Of a stretch of DNA of 34,666 nt, positions 7,970 to 15,877 are shown piece after piece. How positions within the stretch are numbered: the first letter of the stretch is position 1; the number at the start of each line of letters is the position of its first letter. Where the stretch lies: positions 1 to 34,666 of the forward strand of contig NZ_CAJXKH010000034.1 of the NCBI RefSeq assembly GCF_913055755.1, read 5' to 3'. Below the pieces are notes generated by a model. It ran no database searches and had not been told where the DNA came from. It saw nothing but the letters and a program-made list of their open reading frames with translations. The position numbers and the translations under genes are program-made. The DNA comes from an uncultured Microbulbifer sp. (GTDB lineage: Bacteria; Pseudomonadota; Gammaproteobacteria; Pseudomonadales; Cellvibrionaceae).

Positions 7970-8584
7970 ATGAACGACTCTAACAAAAATGCCGCCAGTG
8001 AAGTGCTGACTTTCTGGTTTGGCAGCGACCTCCCCGACCACCCCCCGGCGGAAACCCTGCGCAAGTGCTGGTTTAGCGGCGGGAGCCCCTTCGACGACGA
8101 GATCAGGACCCGGTTTGGCGACCTGGTTGACGCCGCGCTGGCCGGGCAACTGGGCGACTGGCGTGAAACCCTGTCCGGGCAACTGGCCCTGGTACTGGTT
8201 TGTGACCAGTTCACCCGCAATATTTTCCGCGGCAGCCCGCGCGCCTTTGCCGGCGACCCGCAGGCCCTCGCCATCAGCCAGGCGGTGATCCGCGACAACC
8301 AGCAGACCACTCTCGGACTACACCAGCGCGCTTTCCTGGGGATGCCGCTGGAGCACTCGGAGCAGCCCGAGGTACAGGCCCAGTCGGTGGCCTACTTCGA
8401 CCAGTTGCGGCAGGATTTTACCTCTGGCCCGGAAGCGAAGACCGCTGCCAGCTACTACCGCTTTGCCGCGCGGCACCGGGATGTGATCGCGGAATTCGGG
8501 CGCTACCCGCACCGCAACGCCGCTCTTGGGCGACCGAGCACGGCCGCGGAACAGGCCTGGCTGGATGCGGGAGGTGGTTTCTGA
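7970..8584 (+). CDS. DUF924 family protein
   Basis: About 204 residues from the ATG at 7970, which has GGAAGG five to nine bases upstream; an open frame extends further upstream to 7907 but lacks such a site. DUF924 features are clear: VLTFWFG near the N-terminus, KCWF, then FDDEIRTRFGDLVDAALAGQLGDW. The strongly conserved LVLVCDQFTRNIFRGSPRAFAGDPQAL comes next, followed by LGMPLEHSEQPEVQAQSVAYF and a C-terminal RFGRYPHRNAALGR-type motif. The family is all-helical and of unknown biochemical role. Its stop overlaps the start of the LysE gene (TGATG), indicating coupled translation. Confidence 0.93.
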   Translation: MNDSNKNAASEVLTFWFGSDLPDHPPAETLRKCWFSGGSPFDDEIRTRFGDLVDAALAGQLGDWRETLSGQLALVLVCDQFTRNIFRGSPRAFAGDPQALAISQAVIRDNQQTTLGLHQRAFLGMPLEHSEQPEVQAQSVAYFDQLRQDFTSGPEAKTAASYYRFAARHRDVIAEFGRYPHRNAALGRPSTAAEQAWLDAGGGF

Positions 8585-9201
8585 TGGAGTGGCTATCCTG
8601 GCTATCCCTTGCCGGCATCTGCGCCCTGGGCGCCATGTCCCCCGGCCCCAGCCTGCTGATCGTACTGCGCAATGCCGCCGCCGGCCCCCTGCAGGGCAGT
8701 ATCTGCGCCCTCTCCCACGGTATTGCCATCGGGCTCTACGCGCTGCTCACCGCCCTGGGGCTGGCGCTGGTGGTCACCCAGACCCCGGCACTGTTCCAGG
8801 GGCTGCAGTGGGCCGGTGCCCTGCTGCTGGTTTACATCGGCTGGCAGGCGCTGACCTCCCCGGCCGGCCCCGCGCCGGCCAGCCAGGCGGCAAAACCGCA
8901 ATCGCCCCTCGCGGCCGCGAGCCAGGGCTTTTCCATTGCCCTGTTCAATCCCAAGGTGGCACTGTTTTTCGGCGCCCTGTTCAGTCAGTTTGTCCACGAA
9001 GACCAGTCGCTGGCGGTGAAGCTGGCGATGGCGGGAGTAGCAGCGTCCATCGATACCCTCTGGTACCTGCTGGTGACCTTTGCGGTGACCACCGGCCACA
9101 AGCGGGGCATCAACCTCGGCCCCTGGGGCCAGTGGCTGCAGAAGCTGTTTGGCGCCATTTTGCTGGCGCTGGCCGCGCGACTGGCCTGGAGCCTGCTGTA
9201 G
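8584..9201 (+). CDS. LysE/RhtB family amino acid exporter
   Basis: A 205-residue inner-membrane protein with about six hydrophobic segments. It opens with the family hallmark GAMSPGPSLLIVLRNAA (residues ~16-32) and contains GIAIGLYALLTALGLALV and the mid-protein FSIALFNPKVALFFGALFSQF motif. LysE-type carriers export amino acids or small metabolites using the proton gradient; the substrate cannot be read from sequence. It overlaps the DUF924 stop by one base set (ATGA-type junction), so both genes are likely co-transcribed. Confidence 0.93.
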   Translation: MEWLSWLSLAGICALGAMSPGPSLLIVLRNAAAGPLQGSICALSHGIAIGLYALLTALGLALVVTQTPALFQGLQWAGALLLVYIGWQALTSPAGPAPASQAAKPQSPLAAASQGFSIALFNPKVALFFGALFSQFVHEDQSLAVKLAMAGVAASIDTLWYLLVTFAVTTGHKRGINLGPWGQWLQKLFGAILLALAARLAWSLL

Positions 9202-9224
9202 TCCGCAACCGCAGTCGCGCCGGA

Positions 9225-9250
9225 TAAAAAAATGGCCCGCGATGCGGGCC
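9225..9250. terminator. Hairpin with adjacent A tract after lysE-type gene
   Basis: A 7-bp perfect stem (GGCCCGC / GCGGGCC, loop GAT) at 9234-9250 has a run of seven A on its left. Read on the minus strand it is a textbook intrinsic terminator (stem then T7). On the plus strand, where the preceding gene lies, the tail is only weakly T-rich. No minus-strand gene feeds into it. Confidence 0.6.
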
Positions 9251-9405
9251 AGTGATTTACTGCGGGGTTGGAGCCGCCGGGAATCCTTGGGGGGGAAAGG
9301 TCCGGCGGTCACAAATTGATTATGAACCCACATTTGCCACCTTGCCCGGCCACCCGACGCACAGCGGGCTCGGCCCACCTCAATCTTCGCCGGCAGCGAC
9401 TTCGG

Positions 9406-9434
9406 TTGACACTGAACATATATACAGATACTGT
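9406..9434 (+). promoter_or_regulatory. SOS promoter: -35/-10 with embedded LexA box
   Basis: TTGACA at 9406-9411 and TACTGT at 9429-9434 are separated by exactly 17 bp. The spacer is occupied by CTG-N10-CAG (9412-9427, AT-rich centre), the core of the gammaproteobacterial LexA operator, whose consensus centre is CTGTATATATATACAG. Repression by LexA and induction by DNA damage are expected from this arrangement. It lies 70 bases ahead of the YebG-type gene. Confidence 0.88.
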
Positions 9435-9503
9435 ACAAACATCCAACCCAACAAAAACACCCGACAACAATCTGGTCATTGTGCACGACAACAGGAGGCA
9501 GTT

Positions 9504-9809
9504 ATGGCGGTAGTAGCAGTTTGGAAATGCGACAGAGACGGAGCCATGTTCGACAACAAAAAAGACGCCGAAGAACACGACAAGATGCTGGAACTCGCCG
9601 CCAACATTACCGCCCTGATAGAGCGGCATGTTGACGGTGTTTCCGAGGAAGCCAGTGAAGAGATCGGCCTGATGCTGGCTAAGCGCCGCGAGACCCTGGC
9701 GAAAGCCTGTAAGGGCAAGCCGGAAATACTCCTGAGTGAAGATGAACCCGCGCAGGCTGAGTCCTCCGAAGAGGAGCAGAACGTTACCCCGCTGGCGGCT
9801 AACCAGTAA
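9504..9809 (+). CDS. yebG: YebG family SOS-inducible protein
   Basis: The start is the ATG at 9504, preceded by AGGAGG at 9493-9498; the frame is open further upstream but that part is the promoter. The 101-residue product begins MAVVAVWKCDRDG and continues MFDNKKDAEEHDKMLELAANI, close in pattern to E. coli YebG. A helical middle follows, then an acidic Glu/Ser-rich tail (residues ~80-95) as in the family. YebG is a small LexA-regulated protein of poorly defined role in the DNA-damage response. The LexA box 80 bases upstream independently supports the assignment. An intrinsic terminator follows, so the gene stands alone. Confidence 0.9.
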   Translation: MAVVAVWKCDRDGAMFDNKKDAEEHDKMLELAANITALIERHVDGVSEEASEEIGLMLAKRRETLAKACKGKPEILLSEDEPAQAESSEEEQNVTPLAANQ

Positions 9810-9854
9810 GCGGTTAACCCTTCCCTCCCCCACAATTTTCCATCCCTGTACTGT

Positions 9855-9879
9855 GCCCGGTTTTTCCGGGCTTTTTTTT
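9855..9879 (+). terminator. Rho-independent terminator of yebG
   Basis: GCCCGG / CCGGGC stem with a TTTTT loop at 9855-9871 is followed by eight T (9872-9879) and further T-rich sequence. Confidence 0.9.
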
Positions 9880-9925
9880 GCTTTTCTTTTTTCCCGTTCA
9901 ATTACCAGCTTTCGCTAGCGGATTG

Positions 9926-10324
9926 CTAGCCGGTGAAAATCGCCAGTATATCGATAATCGCCAACACCAAAATCACCAGCCAGGTCAGTGAAGTACCGGT
10001 AAAGCGACCGAAGTGATAGCCGCCCTTGCCGGCAACCAGGCCGATGGCGTGCAGAGCGCGCGCCACAATCAAGGCACCGCCCAGGCAGTGCAGCCACACC
10101 ACAGACAGCCCGTTGATTTCCGCGATCAGCATCAGGATCAGCGCCAGGGGAACATATTCCACCGCATTGGCGTGCGCCCTGACCAGCACCTGCCCCATAT
10201 GGTGGCCACCGGATCCGAGGCCGACTTTATTACTGCGGCGAAATGCCACCACGCGAAATGCCAGCGCAAGCATCAGCAGTGCCGACAGGCCCGCATACAG
10301 GGCCGTGATTTTTACACTCAACAT
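9926..10324 (-). CDS. MAPEG family membrane protein
   Basis: A 132-residue protein with four hydrophobic helices, the size of bacterial MAPEG (membrane-associated eicosanoid/glutathione metabolism) proteins. The signature VRAHANAVEYVPLALILM lies at about residues 48-65, with the charged loop RRSNKVGLGSGG before it and the late HAIGL...GRFTGTSLTW block after it. Members may have glutathione transferase or peroxidase activity; for bacterial ones this is mostly unproven. The gene is convergent with yebG and divergent from the histidine kinase. Confidence 0.9.
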   Translation of the reverse strand: MLSVKITALYAGLSALLMLALAFRVVAFRRSNKVGLGSGGHHMGQVLVRAHANAVEYVPLALILMLIAEINGLSVVWLHCLGGALIVARALHAIGLVAGKGGYHFGRFTGTSLTWLVILVLAIIDILAIFTG

Positions 10325-10508
10325 AGGTAATACTCTCCAACTACTCGATTGAATCGGTTCAACAAACTCTGTTGCATGCTATCAGCAAAAATGGAATGCG
10401 CCAGTGTCAGGCCCTCCAATCCGCTAGACAATCCCCGCTCACCGTGGTGGAATCAATGGCTTCCCTTGTTTCACAACAGGTTTCCAGGATGGTTTCCAGG
10501 AAGGAATA

Positions 10509-12158
10509 ATGGAAAAAACTGCAAAACCGGATTTGAACGGCCAGCAACCCGCCTCAAGCCCCCCGGTTTCCGGCGGCGACTCACAACAGGTCTACGAGGC
10601 CCTCCGCAAAAGTGAGGAGCGGTACCGGGAGCTGGTAGAGCACGCCAACTCCATCATCCTGCGCTGGGACCGCAGCGGCATCATTACCTTCTTCAACGAA
10701 TACGCCCAGAACTTTTTCGGGTTCAGCGAGCAGGAAATCATTGGCCAGCACGTCGTTGGCACCATAGTCCCCGAAAACGAAAGTACCGGCCGTGATCTGC
10801 GCCCGCTGATGGATCACATCTGCACCCATCCGGAGGAACACCGCTACAACATCAATGAAAACATCACCAAGAACGGGCGCCGGGTCTGGATTGCCTGGAC
10901 CAACAAACTGCTGACCGATGAACAGGGCGAGCCCATCGGTGTCCTGAGTATCGGCAGCGACATCACCAAACAGCGGTTGCTGGAAGAAGAATTGCGTCAA
11001 GCGCAGAAAATGCAGGCAATCGGTGAGCTGGCAGGGGGCATCGCCCACGACTTCAACAACATGATTCACGGTATTGCCGGGTTTGCGGAAGTGATCCACC
11101 AGACCACCGTGGACAGCAAGATAGCCGAATACGCGAGCCAGATTCTGACCACCGCCCACCACGCCGCCGAGCTTACCAAGCAGCTGCTGACGTTTGCCCG
11201 CAAGGGGGCTTACCGTTTAAGCGACTGCAATACCCACGATATTGTGCTGGATGTCTGCACTATGCTGGAACGCACCATAGACCGTAAAATCCAGGTACGA
11301 CAATTCCTCGACGCCGCGCGCCCGCACGTCAAGGGAGACTCGGCGCAACTAAAAAGCGCGCTCCTGAACCTGGCCATCAACGCCAAGGATGCCATGCCCT
11401 CGGGGGGCACCCTCACCTTCAGCACCCGCAATGTGGAGGTAACGGAACCCGTATCCATTTCCGATTTCCAGATAGCGCCGGGCCACTACCTGCTGATCAA
11501 TGTCACCGACAGTGGCACCGGCATGACCGAGGAAGTGCGCCAGCGCATTTTCGAGCCATTCTTTACCACCAAGGCCAGCGGCCGCGGTGCCGGACTCGGT
11601 CTGGCGGCGGTATACGGCACCACGCACCTCCACAAAGGTGCGATTCAGTGTCGCTCTTCCGCGGGGGAAGGCAGCAGCTTCGATCTCTACCTACCCGCCA
11701 TCAGGGAGCGCGGCAAACACCGGCAACAGAAAGCGCCAACGGAAATTACGGAAAGGCCGGTGCGCATGATGATTGTCGATGACGAGGCCATCGTCCGCAG
11801 CTATTCCAAAACCCTGTTTGAAATGCACGGGCACCAGGTAGACACTTTTGCCTCAGCACAAGAGGCCATTGAATACTACAGGGGAAATCACCAGGTAATA
11901 GACCTGGTGTTGCTGGACATGATCATGCCGCAGATGGATGGACAACAGTTGTTCGTTGAATTAAAACGCATCAATCCGGATATCAAGGCACTTCTGGCAA
12001 CCGGCTACAGCGTGGAAAGCAAGGTCCAGGACATCGTCGCCGATGGCATTCTCGACTGCGTCAAGAAGCCATTTACTTACGATCAGCTACAACGGAAAAT
12101 TTCTGCGCTCATGAGAGACGGACATCTTCCCCTCACGCCTCCTGCGACTTCGCAATAA
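10509..12158 (+). CDS. PAS-domain hybrid histidine kinase with C-terminal receiver
   Basis: A 549-residue soluble sensor kinase with AAGGA ahead of the ATG. Residues 38-155 form a PAS domain plus PAC segment. The HisKA phosphoacceptor motif GGIAHDFNN has His180. The ATPase domain shows the N box ([14 protein letters not shown], Asn291), DSGTGM and the [13 protein letters not shown] lid (358-370). A receiver domain at 418-535 has the acidic pair DDE near 424 and the phosphoacceptor Asp470 in [13 protein letters not shown], with the late KKPF lysine. No transmembrane segment is seen, so it senses a cytoplasmic signal. No cognate output regulator is adjacent; output must go through a partner elsewhere. 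Confidence 0.95.
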   Translation: MEKTAKPDLNGQQPASSPPVSGGDSQQVYEALRKSEERYRELVEHANSIILRWDRSGIITFFNEYAQNFFGFSEQEIIGQHVVGTIVPENESTGRDLRPLMDHICTHPEEHRYNINENITKNGRRVWIAWTNKLLTDEQGEPIGVLSIGSDITKQRLLEEELRQAQKMQAIGELAGGIAHDFNNMIHGIAGFAEVIHQTTVDSKIAEYASQILTTAHHAAELTKQLLTFARKGAYRLSDCNTHDIVLDVCTMLERTIDRKIQVRQFLDAARPHVKGDSAQLKSALLNLAINAKDAMPSGGTLTFSTRNVEVTEPVSISDFQIAPGHYLLINVTDSGTGMTEEVRQRIFEPFFTTKASGRGAGLGLAAVYGTTHLHKGAIQCRSSAGEGSSFDLYLPAIRERGKHRQQKAPTEITERPVRMMIVDDEAIVRSYSKTLFEMHGHQVDTFASAQEAIEYYRGNHQVIDLVLLDMIMPQMDGQQLFVELKRINPDIKALLATGYSVESKVQDIVADGILDCVKKPFTYDQLQRKISALMRDGHLPLTPPATSQ

Positions 12159-12213
12159 CGCCCCGGAGGGAGCACAATCACCGGTAGATGAGTATTCTTT
12201 GGCAACCGGGCAA

Positions 12214-12510
12214 TCAATAGTGCAGCAACTTGATGATCCGCTCGCCATTGTCACACTCCCCTACCACTTCCGGCTCGGCAATTTTCGCCCCGGCCTGGAT
12301 CACCTTGTTCGCGGGGTAGGAAACAAAACAGGCATAGGTGAAGTTGACCGCCCAATTGCAGCGCAACAGGCCATCGTCCTCTTCATAAAAACGCTCCTGG
12401 CAAAATGCCAGACTGGGGCTCCGCCCGCCACCTCGTTGTCCATTCCCATCATCGGACTGGGCACCGGCGATCACCGGCACCAAAAGTAGACCTAACCACC
12501 ACCGATTCAT
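12214..12510 (-). CDS. Small secreted Cys-containing protein, function unknown
   Basis: A 98-residue protein with a clear signal peptide (MNRWWLGLLLVPVIAGAQS, cleavage likely after the AGA). A short Gly/Arg/Ser-rich segment follows. The compact mature domain has four Cys (FCQERF, RCNWAV, YACFVSY, GECDNG) that could form two disulfides in the periplasm. I do not recognise the family. It lies convergent with the hybrid histidine kinase with only about 55 bases between stops, and no operon partner is visible on its strand. Confidence 0.7.
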   Translation of the reverse strand: MNRWWLGLLLVPVIAGAQSDDGNGQRGGGRSPSLAFCQERFYEEDDGLLRCNWAVNFTYACFVSYPANKVIQAGAKIAEPEVVGECDNGERIIKLLHY

Positions 12511-12665
12511 AACACCACCGGCTGTTGACGCAGAATAACTCTTCTGAGCCTAGCAGCGGATGACGCCAATTTCCTCCGGCAAGTTCTGACCGATCAGTTT
12601 CCCCATTATCTGCAGCCCGCAGCGCACCTTGGTATCATGCGCGCTCAACCCAGATCGAGAACCCC

Positions 12666-13043
12666 ATGACCGAAAACTGCCCCTGCTGTTCCGGCAAACC
12701 CTTCGTACAGTGCTGCGACCTGTATCTGTCCGGCAAAACCTACCCGAACACCGCCGAAGCACTGATGCGGAGCCGCTACACTGCCTATGCCCTGGGGAAG
12801 CCGGCCTACCTGAAGAAGACCTGGCACCCGGATTCCTGCCCGGAGCTTGAGGCGGAAGACCTGCAGACAAAATGGGTCCGGTTGGAAGTGATCAAAAGCA
12901 AACAGGGGCTCAAGAAATCCATCGTGGAATTCAGGGCATGGTTTGATGAGAACGGGGAAGAGCGCGCACTACATGAAATTTCGCTGTTCAAGCTGCACAG
13001 GAAGCGCTGGGTCTATGTTGGGCCGTTGAATGCGTGGCCCTGA
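12666..13043 (+). CDS. YchJ family (UPF0225) SEC-C motif protein
   Basis: A 125-residue cytoplasmic protein. The N-terminus carries the SEC-C zinc motif CPCCSGKPFVQCC (Cys 5, 7, 8, 16 and 17), followed by the YchJ signature AEALMRSRYTAYALG and a WHPDSCPEL motif. The C-terminal part is a small NTF2-like beta fold ending in RKRWVYVGP. The function of YchJ is not established; SEC-C motifs are otherwise known from SecA, where they bind zinc and SecB. The size matches the shorter members of the family. Confidence 0.92.
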   Translation: MTENCPCCSGKPFVQCCDLYLSGKTYPNTAEALMRSRYTAYALGKPAYLKKTWHPDSCPELEAEDLQTKWVRLEVIKSKQGLKKSIVEFRAWFDENGEERALHEISLFKLHRKRWVYVGPLNAWP

Positions 13044-13056
13044 TGGGGATGGCTAT

Positions 13057-13233
13057 TCAGGCGAGCGAGAACCGAGCGCGGGAGCTCTGCCATTCCCGCG
13101 CCGCCTTTCTGGTTTGCTGTTTATCACTAAAGCGCTCACCGGACTTCGCCCGTATGTGGGCGCCACCCTTGCGCAATAGCGGATTGCGTGCGACATAATT
13201 TCGCACCACAATTTTTGCCTTGTTTTTCTTCAC
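13057..13233 (-). CDS. 58-residue basic protein encoded directly after rtcB
   Basis: I read this gene directly from the minus strand. It starts at a GTG (13233) with GAAGGAG six bases upstream and ends at TGA (13059-13057). The product is 58 residues, strongly basic, with KKNKAKIVVRNYVARNPLLR, then KGGAHIRAKSGERF and a Lys/Arg/Gln-rich helical tail. The start lies only 24 bases after the rtcB stop, so it is likely co-transcribed with the RNA ligase. The size and charge suggest an RNA- or ribosome-associated protein. The NPLLR...KGGAH stretch is faintly reminiscent of the ArfA ribosome-rescue motif, but the match is too weak to name it. Confidence 0.72.
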   Translation of the reverse strand: MKKNKAKIVVRNYVARNPLLRKGGAHIRAKSGERFSDKQQTRKAAREWQSSRARFSLA

Positions 13234-13256
13234 AGAATACTCCTTCTATCACTGTA

Positions 13257-14465
13257 TTAACCCTTGATGCAGATCACCTGCCGCAAGGTGTGTACCACAT
13301 CCACCAGGTCACGCTGATTATTCATCACCTGGTCAATGTCCTTGTATGCCGCCGGGATCTCGTCAATGACGCCCTTGTCCTTGCGACACTGCACCCCCTT
13401 GGTCTGGGCCTCCAGGTCCGCCCGGGTAAAGCGTTTGCGCGCAGCGGTGCGGCTCATCCGGCGCCCCGCGCCATGGGCACAGGAACAGAAGGACTCAGGA
13501 TTGCCAAGGCCGCGCACGATGTAGGACCTGGCGCCCATGGAGCCGGGGATAATTCCCAACTGGTCTTTCTGCGCGCTGATTGCCCCCTTGCGGGTGACAA
13601 ATACATCGCGGCCAAAATGCTGTTCCCGCACCACGTAGTTGTGGTGGCAATTGATCGCCTCGGTTGCCAGGCTGAACGGCGGCAACTGTTGCTGCAGCAC
13701 AGCGACGATCATTTTCATCATCTCCTGGCGATTGACCCGCGCATACTCCTGGGCCCAGTGCACCGCTTCCACATAGTCATTGAAGTGCGCATTGCCCTCA
13801 CTGAAATATGCCAGGTCACGGTCCGGCAAATTGTGCATATGCCCTTCCATATCGCGCTTTGCCAGCTGGATGAAATGCTGGCCGATGGCATTGCCGATCC
13901 CGCGGCTACCGGAGTGCAGCATCACCCACACCATGTTGTTTTCATCGAGACAGATCTCGATAAAGTGATTGCCGCCGCCCAGGGTCCCGATCTGGGTTAC
14001 CCAGGTTTCCTGCGGGTTGCGCAGGCGCTTGAGCAATTCCGGGTGCCTGGCGAACAGCTGGTCCGCGCCAGCCGCGAGATTCGCTGCCGCCGCCTCCCGT
14101 GCACTCACCCGCTTGTGACGGGCAAAGCCCACCGGCACCCGGCGCTCGATGGCATCCCGCAGTGGCTTGAGGTCATCCGGCAGCTGGTTGGCGTGCAGCG
14201 AGGTGCGAACCGCATTCATGCCGCAACCGATATCCACCCCCACCGCCGCCGGAATAATCGCGCCGAGTGTGGGGATTACCGATCCCACGGTTGCACCGAT
14301 TCCCATATGAACGTCCGGCATGGCCGCCACATGGGAATGCACGATCGGCAACTGGGCAATATTTTTTAGCTGTTGCAATGCCGCGTTTTCCACATCTTCA
14401 GTGAAGACCTTGACCGGTACGGTGCCCGGCGGTGCATTGCGATTCAGTACCATTTTTACAGGCAT
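13257..14465 (-). CDS. rtcB: RNA-splicing ligase RtcB
   Basis: A 402-residue GTP- and Mn-dependent ligase that joins 2',3'-cyclic phosphate (or 3'-phosphate) RNA ends to 5'-OH ends, used in RNA repair. The metal/active-site motifs are all present: MPDVHMGIGATVGSV, AVGVDIGCGM (Asp78, Cys81), LGGGNHFIE (163-170) and HSGSRGIG. FCSCAHGAGRRMSR contains His331, expected to be guanylylated. Full-length and intact. No rtcR regulator or rtcA is next to it, unlike the E. coli rtc operon; instead a small basic protein gene follows. The upstream gap to truC is about 120 bases with divergent promoters. Confidence 0.96.
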   Translation of the reverse strand: MPVKMVLNRNAPPGTVPVKVFTEDVENAALQQLKNIAQLPIVHSHVAAMPDVHMGIGATVGSVIPTLGAIIPAAVGVDIGCGMNAVRTSLHANQLPDDLKPLRDAIERRVPVGFARHKRVSAREAAAANLAAGADQLFARHPELLKRLRNPQETWVTQIGTLGGGNHFIEICLDENNMVWVMLHSGSRGIGNAIGQHFIQLAKRDMEGHMHNLPDRDLAYFSEGNAHFNDYVEAVHWAQEYARVNRQEMMKMIVAVLQQQLPPFSLATEAINCHHNYVVREQHFGRDVFVTRKGAISAQKDQLGIIPGSMGARSYIVRGLGNPESFCSCAHGAGRRMSRTAARKRFTRADLEAQTKGVQCRKDKGVIDEIPAAYKDIDQVMNNQRDLVDVVHTLRQVICIKG

Positions 14466-14587
14466 AATAATTTCCTATTTATTCATCTTTTTCCTTGTTT
14501 TCCCGCGGTCAATTCCCCGCGGCAGTTTTCCCCATATGTGCTCCCCCTTATACTTCACAAATCAGTATTACCTAACAGAGCTTTCCA

Positions 14588-15316
14588 ATGACGCCGGAAA
14601 TACTTTTCGAAGATGCGCACCTGGTTGCCGCCTACAAACCGGAAGGCTGGCTGGTCCATCGCTCGGAAATCGACCGGCACGAAGACCGCATCCTGCTGCA
14701 ATTTTTACGCGACCTGGTGGGCTCCCACCTCTACCCGGTACACCGGCTGGACAAACCCACCTCTGGCGTCATCGTGTTCGGCAAAAGCAGCGAATCTGCC
14801 GCTCGCCTGCAGGCTCAGCTGGATAGCCACGAGTCGCTCAAGCAGTACCTGGCCATTTGCCGCGGTTACTGCCCGGAAGCGGGGGAAATCGATCATCCCC
14901 TGCCGCCGGTGGCAGACTTCAAACACCAGCGTAGGCGCCCCAAAAGCGATCTGCCGCGCCAGGATGCGGTCACCCTGTTCCGCCGCCTGGGCACCGTCGA
15001 GCTGCCCTTTGCGGTGGACCGCTACCCCACCAGCCGCTATTCACTGGCCGAAATACAACTGAAGACAGGCCGCCGGCACCAGATTCGGCGCCACTTCAAA
15101 CATATTTCTCACCCGTTGATCGGCTGCCCCAAATACGGCAAGTCCACCCACAACCACTTTTTTGCCGAGCACTTTGGCTGCGGCAGGCTGCTTTTACACG
15201 CCCACAAACTGGTCCTGAAGCACCCGGAAAGCGGCCGGTTGCTGACGATCAACGCTGTGCCCCGCGGCTGCTTCGCCGCCCTGATTGAACAGTTTGGCTG
15301 GCAGCTGCCAGAATGA
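14588..15316 (+). CDS. truC: tRNA pseudouridine(65) synthase TruC
   Basis: A 242-residue RluA-type pseudouridine synthase. The catalytic motif HRLDKPTSGV lies at residues 52-61 with Asp55 as nucleophile. An N-terminal LFEDAHLVAAYKPEGWLVH strand motif precedes it, and the late block TGRRHQIRRHFKHISHPLIG is typical of the family. The insertion VADFKHQRRRPKSDLPRQDAVTLFRR fits TruC better than RluA or RluC, and no S4 domain is present. TruC isomerises U65 in the T-arm of certain tRNAs. It is adjacent to tRNA-Arg and RtcB, a loose RNA-themed neighbourhood. Confidence 0.9.
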   Translation: MTPEILFEDAHLVAAYKPEGWLVHRSEIDRHEDRILLQFLRDLVGSHLYPVHRLDKPTSGVIVFGKSSESAARLQAQLDSHESLKQYLAICRGYCPEAGEIDHPLPPVADFKHQRRRPKSDLPRQDAVTLFRRLGTVELPFAVDRYPTSRYSLAEIQLKTGRRHQIRRHFKHISHPLIGCPKYGKSTHNHFFAEHFGCGRLLLHAHKLVLKHPESGRLLTINAVPRGCFAALIEQFGWQLPE

Positions 15317-15345
15317 GTAAACCGACATCCCATCCCGGAGGCACC

Positions 15346-15475
15346 ATGGAAGGCTCACCCGACCTGCAGCGCTTCGTAGACGCGCAATCCCGCAACTATT
15401 CAGCAGGTCCTGAACAAATACTGTGAAGGCCAGCCAGATACCCGCACACTGCAAATGACTGCTGGTGGACGATGA
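15346..15475 (+). pseudogene. Internally deleted DUF1810 family gene remnant
   Basis: The ATG at 15346 follows GGAG and opens a frame reading MEGSPDLQRFVDAQSRNY, the N-terminus characteristic of DUF1810 proteins (about 140 residues). This frame ends at a TGA at 15424-15426. Another frame starting at about 15401 reads QQVLNKYCEGQPDTRTLQ, which matches the C-terminus of the same family, and stops at 15473-15475. The junction at about 15400 therefore joins the two ends of a DUF1810 gene out of frame, with roughly 100 codons lost. Family recognition is from memory. It sits 30 bases after truC and was probably once co-transcribed with it. Confidence 0.72.
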
Positions 15476-15490
15476 GCTACCGGACCAGAA

Positions 15491-15524
15491 AACAAAAACC
15501 CCCGGAGGCGAACCTGCGGGGGTT
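15491..15524 (-). terminator. Strong minus-strand intrinsic terminator
   Basis: The stem AACCCCCG / CGGGGGTT (15497-15504 with 15517-15524) has an inner AGG/CCT extension and a CGAA loop on the plus strand, which reads TTCG on the minus strand. On the minus strand it is followed by TTTTTGTTTT (running into 15491). The plus-strand side has no T tract, so it terminates leftward transcription. Confidence 0.8.
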
Positions 15525-15571
15525 GTGTGATCACGTCCGGAAGGCTCGCGCCTCCCGTTGTCAGGAGGCAA

Positions 15572-15667
15572 TTACATTGGGCTTTTCTCTATACGAACAA
15601 ATGCACACCGCAGCCATTGTGGCGCAGCGTTGGCATTGCTATCGATTTGTCCAAGTAACCTGATCAC
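15572..15667 (-). CDS. Candidate 31-residue small ORF or leader peptide
   Basis: On the minus strand a GTG at 15667 has AGGAG at 15678-15674, six bases away, and opens 31 codons ending in TAA at 15572-15574. The peptide begins MIRLLGQIDSNANAAPQW and ends IEKSPM; it is not rich in one amino acid. Upstream, TTGTTT and TACTAT are spaced 16 bp apart on the minus strand, and an intrinsic terminator lies about 50 bases past the stop. A 6-bp GCCTCC/GGAGGC hairpin separates the stop from the terminator. Together these form a self-contained transcription unit of about 220 bases. It could encode a small protein or be a small RNA. Confidence 0.45.
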   Translation of the reverse strand: MIRLLGQIDSNANAAPQWLRCAFVRIEKSPM

Positions 15668-15836
15668 AGACTTCTCCTGTCAATTGCGCTGGCAATAGTA
15701 ATGGCAACCAAAAAATAAACAATAGCTCCTGAATAAAATATGTGCTGAATTCAACAAGCCGCCGCAGGAACTGGCGCTCACGCAACCCGGAAACATCCGA
15801 TAACCGGCTGAATTAAAAGAAAATTCCACCAGGTAC

Positions 15837-15865
15837 TTGCCTACGGCAGCGCGAATCAATATAGT
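15837..15865 (+). promoter_or_regulatory. tRNA-Arg promoter
   Basis: TTGCCT (15837-15842) and TATAGT (15860-15865) are separated by 17 bp. A GC-rich discriminator (GCGCC) follows, as is usual for promoters under stringent control. The mature tRNA begins 12 bases later. Confidence 0.8.
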
Positions 15866-15877
15866 GCGCCTCCTAAC

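Noticed and set aside
13188..14369. Long plus-strand open frame opposite rtcB
   Set aside because: The minus strand encodes every RtcB motif; the His/Arg-rich plus-strand translation is a GC-bias shadow.
15472..15663. 63-codon plus-strand frame after the DUF1810 remnant
   Set aside because: It runs through the minus-strand terminator hairpin and small ORF, has no ribosome site and no recognisable pattern.
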